64,000 bases of DNA. Origin: Bifidobacterium thermophilum DSM 20210. GTDB taxonomy: Bacteria > Actinomycetota > Actinomycetes > Actinomycetales > Bifidobacteriaceae. The stretch lies in NCBI GenBank assembly GCA_000771265.1, contig JDUB01000002.1:1-64000 (forward strand), in the 5' to 3' direction. Positions 1 to 8,188 of the stretch are shown piece by piece. The notes under the pieces were generated by a model. It was not told the origin of the DNA. It saw nothing but the letters and a program-made list of their open reading frames with translations, and did not search any database. Numbering within the stretch: the stretch's first letter is position 1; every line of letters starts with the position of its first letter. The position numbers were made by a program, and so were the translations under genes.

Positions 1-1790
1 ACCTGCACCGCAGCCAACGTCCGTTCCTTATCCCAGACTTGGCTTTCCGGCACGGGCGTGAGCCGCCCATCCACGCGGAGCATGGGTTTGTCGCCGACTA
101 CCAGATGAAGATCGGACGCGTTGAGTTCGACGAGTCGATACACCGCGTTGATGAATTCGGTGTCGGCATCAGGATGCTCGCGGAACATGGTTTGCACGAC
201 CAGCTGTGCCTTTTCACGGCGCTTCTTGAGAACCGCGTTGTCTTTTCCGCTGTCATCGCTCGGCGGCACGACGAAGGTAGGAGCTTGCAGGTTGACCTGC
301 TGGTAGGAGACTCCGCCTTGCGCCTGCTGAACGGCGGTCTGTGCAGCCTGAGCGCTTTGCGAGGATTGTTGTTGTGCCGTTTGTGCCGCTTGGGCTTGAC
401 GCATACGTTGCGCTTGCATCCGTTGAAGCATGGCTTGCTGATATGCGGCGTATTGCTGCTGCGCTTGCGCCGCCTGTTGTTGGGCGAGATATTGCGCCTG
501 CATGGTTTGCATCTGCTCGGCTGTCTGGTTCTGGGATGGGGTCTGTGTTGCTGTTGCTTGTTGTTTGTTCATGATATGCGATTCGTTGGTGGTGGATGAT
601 ACTACTGTATTGGCCGACTGCGCGGTCTGCTGAGCGTCTGCGACGCTCTTGGCCTGTGGCGTTTGCTCTGATTTAGCCGCCGGATTGGCCTGAGTGACCT
701 GCTCAGCCGGTTGAGCTTGCTGTTGCGCCTGTTCAGTACCGGTCTGCGCGGCATTTGCGGCATCCACTCGGGCCGCAGATGCCGCAAATGCGGTTGTTCC
801 AGTATTTGCAACACTAGCACCTGCATCAGCCAGGTTCTCAGTGCCGGCAGCGCCTGCCTCAGCTGGAGTCTCTGCGCCAGCTTCAGCCCCAACCATAGCA
901 TCTGCCCCGGCCGCGGTCTCTGCCCCGGACAAATTCCCCGCGCTCTGCACGTCTTGAGCGGGGGAAGCACTGATGGGCTGCAACGTTCCGGTGAGCGTTG
1001 CATACGTTTTCTTGCGCTCATCGTCGAAGTCGTCGAAGTCGTCGAAGTTTTCCAAATCACCGGGCTTCAGACCGAGTGACGCCTCAATTTGTACGTCGTC
1101 CCGGCTGTTGATTTGCGCGGAATGTTGGGCGAGTTCGGCCAGAGAGCTGTCGGAGGGAAGGGTTTCCTCGGGTTTGGCTTCGTAGGATGATTCAGGGAAC
1201 AGCTTGGGTTTTTGCGCCTCTTGCTTCTCGTAGTATGCCGAAGCGTTTTCGTCCAGCATGGCGAAGATTTTCTTCATGCCGTCGTCGAGGTTGGGATCGT
1301 CCGCCCGGATGGCCTTCTTGTCGGAGAAGTGCCGCCCGCGCTGGATTTTCTCCGAGTAGAACGGCGTGGTGTTGGGGATGGTAACGCCTTTGAGCCCGCT
1401 GAGGTAGGAGTTGCTGCGCGATGCGCCTTCCTCCATGATTTCCTCTGCGCCGTCATCGGCAACGTCCGACGAGGCGGATTCGGATGAACCGACCGCTTCC
1501 GGCGTGTTTCCGCTGGTTGCAGCGGCCCCGGTTGCGGCATTGCTATCGCTTGTCTCACCGGTGCCCGCCTCGTTGGCTTTCGGCGTGCCGTCGGATTCCG
1601 CGTCTGCCGCAGTGACGTCGGAATCCGCGGTCGTTGTCTGCTTTTCCATGGTTTGGGTGGCGGTGGTTCCTGCGGTGGTTCCTACGGTCGCTCCGACGGC
1701 AGAATCACTGGTTTCACCCGCGATCCCGCCGCCAGTCTGGGCCGCAGACCCGCTTGGTCCTGCGGCCTGTGTTTTGTTAGCCTCTGTCAT
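1..1790 (-). CDS. pilT: PilT-like type IV pilus ATPase with long low-complexity N-terminus (partial, runs off left edge)
   Basis: An open minus-strand frame runs without a stop from ATG at 1790 to the window edge (about 596 codons). A GAGG Shine-Dalgarno lies 7 nt before the ATG. The first ~500 residues are low complexity: Ala/Thr/Glu/Ser-rich, then Gln/Ala-rich. They are interrupted by a more ordered stretch around residues 125-230 and a triplicated FDD near residue 250. The last residues seen contain ASDLHLVVGDKPMLRVDGRL (about residues 557-576), the N-terminal signature of PilT/PilU retraction ATPases. Walker motifs would lie beyond the edge. The gene follows pilB by 90 bp on the same strand, so it is probably cotranscribed. 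By family, PilT powers pilus retraction; that role is inferred. An extension of this length is unusual, since PilT is normally about 350 residues in total. Confidence 0.8.
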   Translation of the reverse strand, partial: MTEANKTQAAGPSGSAAQTGGGIAGETSDSAVGATVGTTAGTTATQTMEKQTTTADSDVTAADAESDGTPKANEAGTGETSDSNAATGAAATSGNTPEAVGSSESASSDVADDGAEEIMEEGASRSNSYLSGLKGVTIPNTTPFYSEKIQRGRHFSDKKAIRADDPNLDDGMKKIFAMLDENASAYYEKQEAQKPKLFPESSYEAKPEETLPSDSSLAELAQHSAQINSRDDVQIEASLGLKPGDLENFDDFDDFDDERKKTYATLTGTLQPISASPAQDVQSAGNLSGAETAAGADAMVGAEAGAETPAEAGAAGTENLADAGASVANTGTTAFAASAARVDAANAAQTGTEQAQQQAQPAEQVTQANPAAKSEQTPQAKSVADAQQTAQSANTVVSSTTNESHIMNKQQATATQTPSQNQTAEQMQTMQAQYLAQQQAAQAQQQYAAYQQAMLQRMQAQRMRQAQAAQTAQQQSSQSAQAAQTAVQQAQGGVSYQQVNLQAPTFVVPPSDDSGKDNAVLKKRREKAQLVVQTMFREHPDADTEFINAVYRLVELNASDLHLVVGDKPMLRVDGRLTPVPESQVWDKERTLAAVQ

Positions 1791-1880
1791 ACTGTGTCCT
1801 CGTGTCTCTTCTCTTCTGGTGTGCTGTATTCCGCGCGCACCGGACGGGTTCACGCGAAGTTCGAATCGCGCGTTGCCGAA

Positions 1881-3635
1881 TCACACTGTGACTCGCAACA
1901 CCTCTTCGACTGAGGTGACTCCGGCAAGCGCCTTCTGCCACCCGTCTTCGCGCAGGCTGGTCATGCCGGCCTCGGTCGCGGCTTTCTCGATTTCGAGGCT
2001 GGTTGCGCCCTTGGCGATGAGCCCTTCCATCTTCTCGTCCACGCCCATGACCTGCTGGATGGCCACACGGCCCTTATACCCGGTGTTGGAGCATTCCTGG
2101 CAGCCGACCGGACGCCAGACGTCCGGCAGCTCGTCGCCTTCCTTGTAAGGTATTCCGAGCATTTTGAGTTCGACCACAGTCGCCTTGTCTTTTCTTGCGC
2201 AGCGCTTGCACAGCCGTCGGGCGAGTCGCTGCGCCATTACGGCGGCGAGCGAGGAGCTGATGAGGAACGGTTCGACGCCCATTTCGGTCAATCGGGTGAC
2301 GGCGCTCGGGGCGTCGTTAGTGTGCAGGGTGGAAAGCACCAAGTGGCCGGTCAGTGACGCTTCGATGGCGATGGTCGCGGTTTCCTGGTCTCGGATCTCA
2401 CCGATGAGCACGACATCAGGGTCAGCTCGCAGAATGGAGCGCAGGGCCGCAGCGAAGGTCAGGCCGGCCTTGACATTGACCTGTACCTGGTTGATGCCTT
2501 TCATGCGGAACTCGACCGGGTCTTCAACGGTGATGATGTTGATTTCCGGTTTGGCCACGTCGCCGAGCGTTGCGTACAGGGTGGTGGACTTACCGGATCC
2601 GGTCGGGCCGGTGACGAGCACCATGCCGTACGGACGCTGGTATGCCTTCTGGAAGACCTTGAGGTTGCGCTCGGAGAAGTTGAGGTCTTCGACTTTGAGA
2701 TTGCCGGCAGGCGTCGAAAGAATACGCATGACGACGGTTTCGCCCCAGACGGTCGGCAGGGTGGCGACACGCAAATCGACGCTCTTGCCGCCGTGCCGTA
2801 CGGTGATACGGCCGTCCTGCGGGCGACGGCGTTCGCCGATGTCGAGGTCGGCCATGACCTTGATACGGCTGATGACGCCTTGGATCATGGCTTTCGGCGC
2901 CCGTTGGAACACGTGCAGCACACCGTCGATACGGTACCTGACTTCGAGGCCGTCTTCCTGTGGCTCGATGTGGATATCGGAGACGTTGTCGTCGATGGCC
3001 TGGTTAATGAGCAGGTTGACGAAGCGCGCGACGGGGGAGGAGTCTTCCTCGTCATCGGATTCGAGGTTGATTTCCTTCTTGGCGGTGGCCGCGATCTCGT
3101 GGGAGATCTCGTTGAGCTCGTCGTTGGCGCGCAGGTAACGGTTGAGCGCGGTCTCCATCTGCGAAGGCATGGCAACCATGGGCAGGACGGTCATGCCGGT
3201 GGTTGCGGAGACGCCGTCGACGGCGGATAGGTCGCGCGGGTTGGCCATGGCGAGGGCGAGACGACCATTGATGATGGAGATGGGCAGGAGCTTTTCGGCG
3301 CGGCACATCTCGGCGGGCACCTTGTCGATGACGTTGCGGTCGACCTGGTATTCGTTGAGGTCAACGAAGGGCAGACTCATGCTCTGCGCGAGCTCCATGG
3401 CGAATGCGCGCTCCGCCTTTTCGTCCGCCATGAAGTCGCCTGTCATGGATGGCGCCGTGGTTGGGTCGAACCCGTCATTGGTGGCGGCGTGCTTTGGGCC
3501 GCTGGGTTTGAACACCATCGAGGTGTCATAGGTTGTGGTCGGATCAAAATGTGGAGTCTGCGGCTCGTCCTGATGCTCGTCTTCCTTTGGCCGTTTGCGG
3601 AAGAACAGCCCTCTCGAGTTGGTGTCCTCACCCAT
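1881..3635 (-). CDS. pilB: Type IV pilus assembly ATPase PilB/GspE
   Basis: Hexameric ATPase expected to drive pilin polymerisation at the inner face of the membrane. About 584 residues. An N-terminal GspE-type domain (around residues 70-190) precedes the ATPase core. Visible motifs are Walker A GPTGSGKST near residue 341, an Asp box/Walker B region (DPDVVLIGEIRDQETA), and a C-terminal zinc-binding pattern CxxC ... CxxC (CKRC, CQEC). The start at 3635 is chosen because GGAGGA lies 8 nt upstream; an upstream in-frame ATG at 3686 would add 17 residues without a comparable site. The first ~60 residues are polar and probably disordered. It is divergent from the pilin genes across a ~400-bp control region and is followed by the pilT-like gene. 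Confidence 0.95.
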   Translation of the reverse strand: MGEDTNSRGLFFRKRPKEDEHQDEPQTPHFDPTTTYDTSMVFKPSGPKHAATNDGFDPTTAPSMTGDFMADEKAERAFAMELAQSMSLPFVDLNEYQVDRNVIDKVPAEMCRAEKLLPISIINGRLALAMANPRDLSAVDGVSATTGMTVLPMVAMPSQMETALNRYLRANDELNEISHEIAATAKKEINLESDDEEDSSPVARFVNLLINQAIDDNVSDIHIEPQEDGLEVRYRIDGVLHVFQRAPKAMIQGVISRIKVMADLDIGERRRPQDGRITVRHGGKSVDLRVATLPTVWGETVVMRILSTPAGNLKVEDLNFSERNLKVFQKAYQRPYGMVLVTGPTGSGKSTTLYATLGDVAKPEINIITVEDPVEFRMKGINQVQVNVKAGLTFAAALRSILRADPDVVLIGEIRDQETATIAIEASLTGHLVLSTLHTNDAPSAVTRLTEMGVEPFLISSSLAAVMAQRLARRLCKRCARKDKATVVELKMLGIPYKEGDELPDVWRPVGCQECSNTGYKGRVAIQQVMGVDEKMEGLIAKGATSLEIEKAATEAGMTSLREDGWQKALAGVTSVEEVLRVTV

Positions 3636-4047
3636 GTCGTCAATCCTCCGTCCTTGGTCCATGCTCTTGGTGCGTCTTGCCGGCATCAGCTACGCGCGCC
3701 CATATAAAGACAACTATACCGTTAACTGAGAACGTTGGGGGTCGTGTTGGGGGGTAGCCGTGTCGCAATATTGGTGGATGCTGCATATTTCAAGGCTTAT
3801 GCGGCGTGATTATTGCAATGAGAACGTATGCATACCACCAAACATTAAACGTTTAAGCAAATGATTGATAGCTTGCACCCCCTATAATGGCCGATAGTTG
3901 TCACGTTAAGTGATAAAATGCTCATATCCGTCAGGTGTGTGACGTGCACTGTTCCATGGCTGGAGCGTACACGTCAGCGACTACGCATGCAGATGTGTAA
4001 GGCACCCGCGGTGTGCAAGCGACTGTGGTGTTGCGGAGGTAATGGCC
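3636..4047. promoter_or_regulatory. Divergent control region between pilB and the pilin operon
   Basis: About 400 bp with no gene. Facing the pilin operon, a TATAAT box sits at 3884-3889 within an AT-richer stretch. Just upstream is a perfect 12-bp palindrome TTAAACGTTTAA at 3846-3857, a candidate operator. A second AT-rich box (TAAAAT) lies near 3913. The minus-strand promoter for pilB/pilT should also be here but was not assigned. The promoter is inferred from sequence only. Confidence 0.45.
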
Positions 4048-4518
4048 ATGAGAAAGGCAATGCGTAAGGCTCGCGACGAGCAGGGGTTCAGCTTGGTTGA
4101 ACTGCTGGTTGTCGTCATCGTCATCGGCATTCTTGCCGGTGTGGCGGTCCCTATTTATCTGAATCAGCGTAAGTCGGCATGGCGTTCGTCAGTGCAGAAC
4201 GATGTGCACAACACTCAGGTGGCAATCGCCACCGCCATGACCAAGCTCAAAGACGGCGAAAAGCTGACGATGAAGAGCGATGATTCTTCGGCAACATGCA
4301 ATGAAAAGGAATGCACGTTTACGCAGTCCGGTGGCACCATCAGCGGCACCCCCGTTACAGTGTCCAAAGACAACACCATCAAGGTGACCATCAGCTATAG
4401 CAAGGCGAACGGCGGTGATTCCTACACGATTGAAGGTGGCAACAGCAGCCTGGGCGACTTCGAATACAAGTACGAGAGTACGACGGGCGCTTTGCAATGG
4501 CATCCGCATAAGCCGTGA
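4048..4518 (+). CDS. Major type IV prepilin
   Basis: Small class III signal protein (156 residues). A basic leader ends in DEQG, followed by FSLVELLVVVIVIGILAG, a classic prepilin-peptidase site with Phe+1 and Glu+5 and a hydrophobic N-terminal helix. The mature part has two central Cys (CNEKEC) and ends in a predicted soluble head. GGAGG at 4035-4039 is 8 nt from this ATG; the in-frame ATG at 4042 is only 2 nt from it, so 4048 is preferred. It is first in the pilus operon and followed by a strong hairpin, which suggests it is expressed at a higher level than the genes after it. That supports calling it the major pilin, by inference. Confidence 0.9.
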   Translation: MRKAMRKARDEQGFSLVELLVVVIVIGILAGVAVPIYLNQRKSAWRSSVQNDVHNTQVAIATAMTKLKDGEKLTMKSDDSSATCNEKECTFTQSGGTISGTPVTVSKDNTIKVTISYSKANGGDSYTIEGGNSSLGDFEYKYESTTGALQWHPHKP

Positions 4519-4527
4519 CACCAATCC

Positions 4528-4555
4528 GCCCCGCAGGGTTGAGGCCTTGCGGGGC
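4528..4555 (+). terminator. Hairpin terminator/attenuator after the major pilin gene
   Basis: An inverted repeat GCCCCGCA ... TGCGGGGC with a 12-nt loop begins about 10 nt after the pilin stop. It lacks a long T-run, so it may partly terminate, leaving abundant pilin mRNA and less downstream message. Confidence 0.6.
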
Positions 4556-4664
4556 TTGCCTGTTATCTGGCGGTCATTGACTGGCAGCAGGGTAATACGG
4601 AAAACGAGAGAGAAAACAAGTTCCCGGCACGGGTTGACGCCCGGCATAAGAGAGGAGAACAACC

Positions 4665-5435
4665 GTGGGCTATACATACGGTAGGAGGCGGGCGCTGCTC
4701 AAACGTATGCAGCGCGGCTTCACCATGGTCGAGGTCATCGTGGCGATTGGCATGTTGACGCTCGTCGGACTGGCGGCTGCCCAGTTCGCCATCACCGCCG
4801 TGCATTCTTCTTACGCGCACCAGCAGCGTGCCATCGCGGTCGGTCTTGCCGAATCGGGTATGGAGCAGGTGCAGGAAAGCGTGAAGGGCAAAGACGGCAA
4901 CACGATTTTCTCTACACTCACCTCGGGCATGTCCAAGTCGGATGCGCAGGAGGCACTCAAGGAGGCTACCGATCTCAATGTGATTGAGAACGCTTCAGAT
5001 ACCATCGACCTGGGGTGGAATGATTCTCCGAGCGCCACGGCGATTCAAGCCAAGGTCGAGACCAACGACCGGCAGGGCAAAGGCACCACGTATACCGTAT
5101 ACACGGTTGTCGGCAAGTGCTATCGCCTGTCTACCGAGGCTTCCTGCCTGTCCGCTTCGAAGCAAGGCCTGGTGACTTCATCCGGCGCTGTCGGTGCGTA
5201 CAAATATGTGGGTAAAGGCAACAAAGCCGTTGATGCAGCATCTATCACCGACGCTACGAAGTTCCCCACCGGTCCGTTCAACACTGGTACCGCTTCTAGT
5301 CCGACCTATTCGCCGATGGTCCGAGTGGTTGTGCTCGTCACTTGGCCGGACAGCCAGCATCAAGGCAAGACTTGCTGGTACAGCACTGCCACGATTTTCG
5401 ATGGCAGCAATGACGACACCCTGAAGAGCAAGTGA
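4665..5435 (+). CDS. Minor prepilin (PilV/PilE-like)
   Basis: 256 residues from a GTG start with AGAGGAG upstream. A 17-residue basic leader ends in QRG; the mature N-terminus FTMVEVIVAIGMLTLVGLAAAQF is a type IV pilin helix with Glu+5. The head is about 200 residues, larger than that of the first pilin. It contains a Cys pair (CYRLSTEASC) and a late Cys. Its position between the major pilin and another prepilin, all plus strand, fits a minor/priming pilin. The exact minor-pilin class cannot be decided from sequence alone. Confidence 0.85.
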   Translation: MGYTYGRRRALLKRMQRGFTMVEVIVAIGMLTLVGLAAAQFAITAVHSSYAHQQRAIAVGLAESGMEQVQESVKGKDGNTIFSTLTSGMSKSDAQEALKEATDLNVIENASDTIDLGWNDSPSATAIQAKVETNDRQGKGTTYTVYTVVGKCYRLSTEASCLSASKQGLVTSSGAVGAYKYVGKGNKAVDAASITDATKFPTGPFNTGTASSPTYSPMVRVVVLVTWPDSQHQGKTCWYSTATIFDGSNDDTLKSK

Positions 5436-5439
5436 GGCG

Positions 5440-6240
5440 GTGAACGGTATGGATAGTGGTATGAGCAATGTTGCACAGCCGGCGGCAACAGCAAGCATGC
5501 GCAGCGGATCTTGTGATGTGAAGCATGAAGGATTAGCAGGAAAGCTTGCATCTCGTTGGCGCAAGCTGAGGAACACCGATAAGCAAAAGGGCGTTTCCCT
5601 GACGGAACTCATGGTGGCGCTCGGTATATTCCTCTTGTTCTCGTCGGTGTTCACTGCCAGTGTCATGCAGTACCTGCGATCTACAAATTCCACCGCGGTG
5701 CGTGCTCAATCAGCGTCTACGGTAATGATGGCAACCCAGCGGCTTGAGCGTTTCGTCACGTATTCCAACTCGATTGGATATGCGACGACAGGCGGCAGCA
5801 GCAGTTCTACCGACAAGAACACGGTGTTGATTTATTCGGCGCCATCGTCCGGCAATGATTCCGGTGCGGCCAGTGCGAGTGTCGGCCAGTGCATCATGTT
5901 GTATTACAAGCCGGCGACTTGGTCGAGCGGTTCTTTACAAGATACCGGGGTCTTGTATTACCAGACCGCAGATGTAGACAACACCGGTGCTCACGGCACG
6001 TATTCTGCGAAGCATGCGCTGCTGAACTCGATTACGAACGCTCCGACGGCCACGGGATTGAGCAAGGCTGACCTGTTGACAGTCAAATCGACTGATACCT
6101 TGCAGTTCTCGCCGGTTGTCGGCCAGTATTCGGGCAGCAAACTGGTTACGTCGAACACTCAGGTGACATTCAGCTCGAGGAATTCCACGGCGTCAAGTGC
6201 CACAGGTTCAGCGGCGATCACCTATGCGGCATGCCAGTGA
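5440..6240 (+). CDS. Minor prepilin (PilW-like) with long leader
   Basis: 266 residues. The prepilin motif sits unusually late: about 50 polar residues precede KQKG, then VSLTELMVALGIFLLFSSVF, the hydrophobic helix with Glu+5. Start is GTG at 5440 or ATG at 5449; GAGG at 5431-5434 does not decide it. The head is rich in Ser/Thr/Gly. It begins 4 nt after the previous prepilin stop, so translation is probably coupled. The SLTELMVALG wording resembles PilW-type minor pilins; the class is an inference. Confidence 0.8.
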   Translation: MNGMDSGMSNVAQPAATASMRSGSCDVKHEGLAGKLASRWRKLRNTDKQKGVSLTELMVALGIFLLFSSVFTASVMQYLRSTNSTAVRAQSASTVMMATQRLERFVTYSNSIGYATTGGSSSSTDKNTVLIYSAPSSGNDSGAASASVGQCIMLYYKPATWSSGSLQDTGVLYYQTADVDNTGAHGTYSAKHALLNSITNAPTATGLSKADLLTVKSTDTLQFSPVVGQYSGSKLVTSNTQVTFSSRNSTASSATGSAAITYAACQ

Positions 6241-6837
6241 CGGATTCCCATCATTGAGGATTGGCCGACTGATATATGGAGTTGCTGACAGCGTTTGCAA
6301 AACATGATGAAACAATGGCACTTGTGCGTTGCGTGATTTATTTACGACGTCAATCGTTTGACGTCCCATAATGGCGAAAATAGCCAAGAAGCTGGCGACG
6401 TTCATATATCGAAGTATGATATCGCCTTAGATGCAAACGCATGCAATATATGGTAAACTTGCGGTGAAGCCGGCAGATTCTTCACTGCTGACTGTGGCGG
6501 TTGCACACAACCGCCACATCCTGGCACCACGGAGGCGCTTGGAAAATCCGGCATATCCGGAACTTCGAAAGAAGGAGAACATCATGAAGAGTGTTCAGGG
6601 TGATCTGATATGTCGGCGCCGTGACTTTTCCGGTGATGCATCCTTTGCATGAGAGGGTGAATTGCCGGTCTGCGGCCTCGTAAGAAGCCGCAGATAAACG
6701 CATTGCAGGCACTTTGCTCCTTTGTGGTGCTTGTGATGCGATTCATGCACGCACCGGAACCGTCCGGCGGGTAGAGAAGAGAGAACACAGGGGAGGCGCT
6801 CGAAAGGGCGCGAATACGGAGAATCACAACTAACGGG
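6241..6837 (+). promoter_or_regulatory. 600-bp structured leader with palindromic operator, hairpins and a 22-codon reading frame
   Basis: No standard gene. It holds four things. (1) A perfect 8-4-8 palindrome GACGTCAATCGTTTGACGTC at 6346-6365, abutting a CATAAT box (6367-6372), so a candidate operator/promoter. (2) A perfect 11-bp hairpin, TGTGGCGGTTG with loop CACA, at 6493-6518. (3) A 22-codon frame at 6584-6652 with AAGGAG 7-8 nt before its ATG. (4) A 7-bp hairpin at 6670-6693 just after that frame. Together this looks like a second promoter and leader for the pilC-onward part of the pilus operon. Whether the 22-residue peptide is made is unknown. Confidence 0.45.
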
Positions 6838-8094
6838 GTGAACATGCCACAGGGTCAAGCAAATAAGGCCGCGGTCTGGCGGTACAAGGGCGTAACGACG
6901 GATGGCACGCGCAGGCAGCAGGGCACGGTCGAGGCGGCAACACAAGACCAGGCGATTGCCCGCATCACCAAGCTCGGCATTATCCCCACCGAAGTGGTGA
7001 ACACCTCTGAGGCGGGCGGGTTGAACAAGGAGCTCAACCTCGGTTTCGCAAAATACCCGTCCAAGAAGGACTTCGCGGTCATGTCCCGCCAGCTGGCGAC
7101 CATGGTGACCGCAGGCGTCTCGCTGACACGCGCATTGAACATCGTGGTGGACCAGACGCCGAACCAGAAGCTGCGTGATGCGCTCCGTCAGTGCCTTACG
7201 GATATCGAAGGCGGCAAGTCCTTCTCCGACACCATGCAGGAGCAGAGTGACATCTTCCCGGCAATCATGATTTACATGGTACGAGCGGGCGAGACTGGCG
7301 GCTTCCTGGACGGCGCGTTGAACACCATCGCCTCGAGTTTTGAGGCGGATGTGCGCTTGCAGCAGCAGATCAAGTCCGCGATGGCCTACCCGATTGTCGT
7401 GTTGTGCATTGCCTTGCTGCTGGTCGGTGTCATGCTGTTGACCATCGTGCCGACCTTCAAGAACATGTACGATTCCATGGGTGCGGAACTCCCTGCCATC
7501 ACCAAGGTACTGGTGGTCATGGGTCAGGCCGCGCCTATCGCCATTCCGATTCTGGTGATTGCGATCTTCGTGTTCGCGGTGTGGTGGCGTCGGAATCGCA
7601 AGGAGGTGTTCATTCGCCGGTGGTGGGAGCCGTTCAAGTTGAAGGCCCCGGTGTTCGGCAAGTTGAACACGAATGTGGCGTTGGCGCGGTTCTGCCGGAA
7701 TTTCTCGTCGATGCTGCATGCCGGTGTGCCGATCACGGACGCGTTGGATATCGTGGGGTCCACGTCGGGTAATTACACGATCGAGAACGCGACGCGTACG
7801 GTGAGCACGGAGATCCAGAAGGGTCGTCGTCTGGCGGATTCTATGGCGATGGAGCCGGTGTTCCCGAACATGCTGGTGCAGATGGTCGCGATCGGCGAGG
7901 ATTCCGGTGCGGTTGACCAGATGCTTGACAATGCCGGTCGCGCGTATGACGAGGAGGCGCAGTCGATCGCCAAGCAGCTGACCTCGCTGCTCGAACCGAT
8001 CATGATCCTCGTCCTCGGCGTCATCGTAGGCTTTATGGTCATTGCACTGTACATGCCAATGTTCGACATGTTCAATGCGATCGACAACATGTGA
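6838..8094 (+). CDS. pilC: Type IV pilus inner-membrane platform protein PilC
   Basis: 418 residues from GTG at 6838 (ATG at 6844 is also possible). Two T2SSF domains are visible: the first begins near FAVMSRQLATMVTAGVSLTRAL, the second near LARFCRNFSSMLHAGVPITDALDIV. Hydrophobic segments follow each (AYPIVVLCIALLLVGVMLLTIVPTF, then IPILVIAIFVFAV, and a C-terminal ILVLGVIVGFMVIALYMPMF). PilC anchors the assembly ATPase to the growing pilus. Length fits the family (about 400). It is followed 94 bp later by the large pilin-like gene. Confidence 0.95.
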   Translation: MNMPQGQANKAAVWRYKGVTTDGTRRQQGTVEAATQDQAIARITKLGIIPTEVVNTSEAGGLNKELNLGFAKYPSKKDFAVMSRQLATMVTAGVSLTRALNIVVDQTPNQKLRDALRQCLTDIEGGKSFSDTMQEQSDIFPAIMIYMVRAGETGGFLDGALNTIASSFEADVRLQQQIKSAMAYPIVVLCIALLLVGVMLLTIVPTFKNMYDSMGAELPAITKVLVVMGQAAPIAIPILVIAIFVFAVWWRRNRKEVFIRRWWEPFKLKAPVFGKLNTNVALARFCRNFSSMLHAGVPITDALDIVGSTSGNYTIENATRTVSTEIQKGRRLADSMAMEPVFPNMLVQMVAIGEDSGAVDQMLDNAGRAYDEEAQSIAKQLTSLLEPIMILVLGVIVGFMVIALYMPMFDMFNAIDNM

Positions 8095-8188
8095 TCACGG
8101 TCGCGAAAGCGCTTCTCAGGTAGGAATCCAGGAATAGGAACCGATTCCAAGTACAGGAACACGGAATAGAAACAGCGAAGAGGTTGTC

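Noticed and set aside
39-1060. Several short plus and minus frames at the left edge
   Set aside because: All lie inside the single open minus-strand PilT-like frame whose codons explain the region better.
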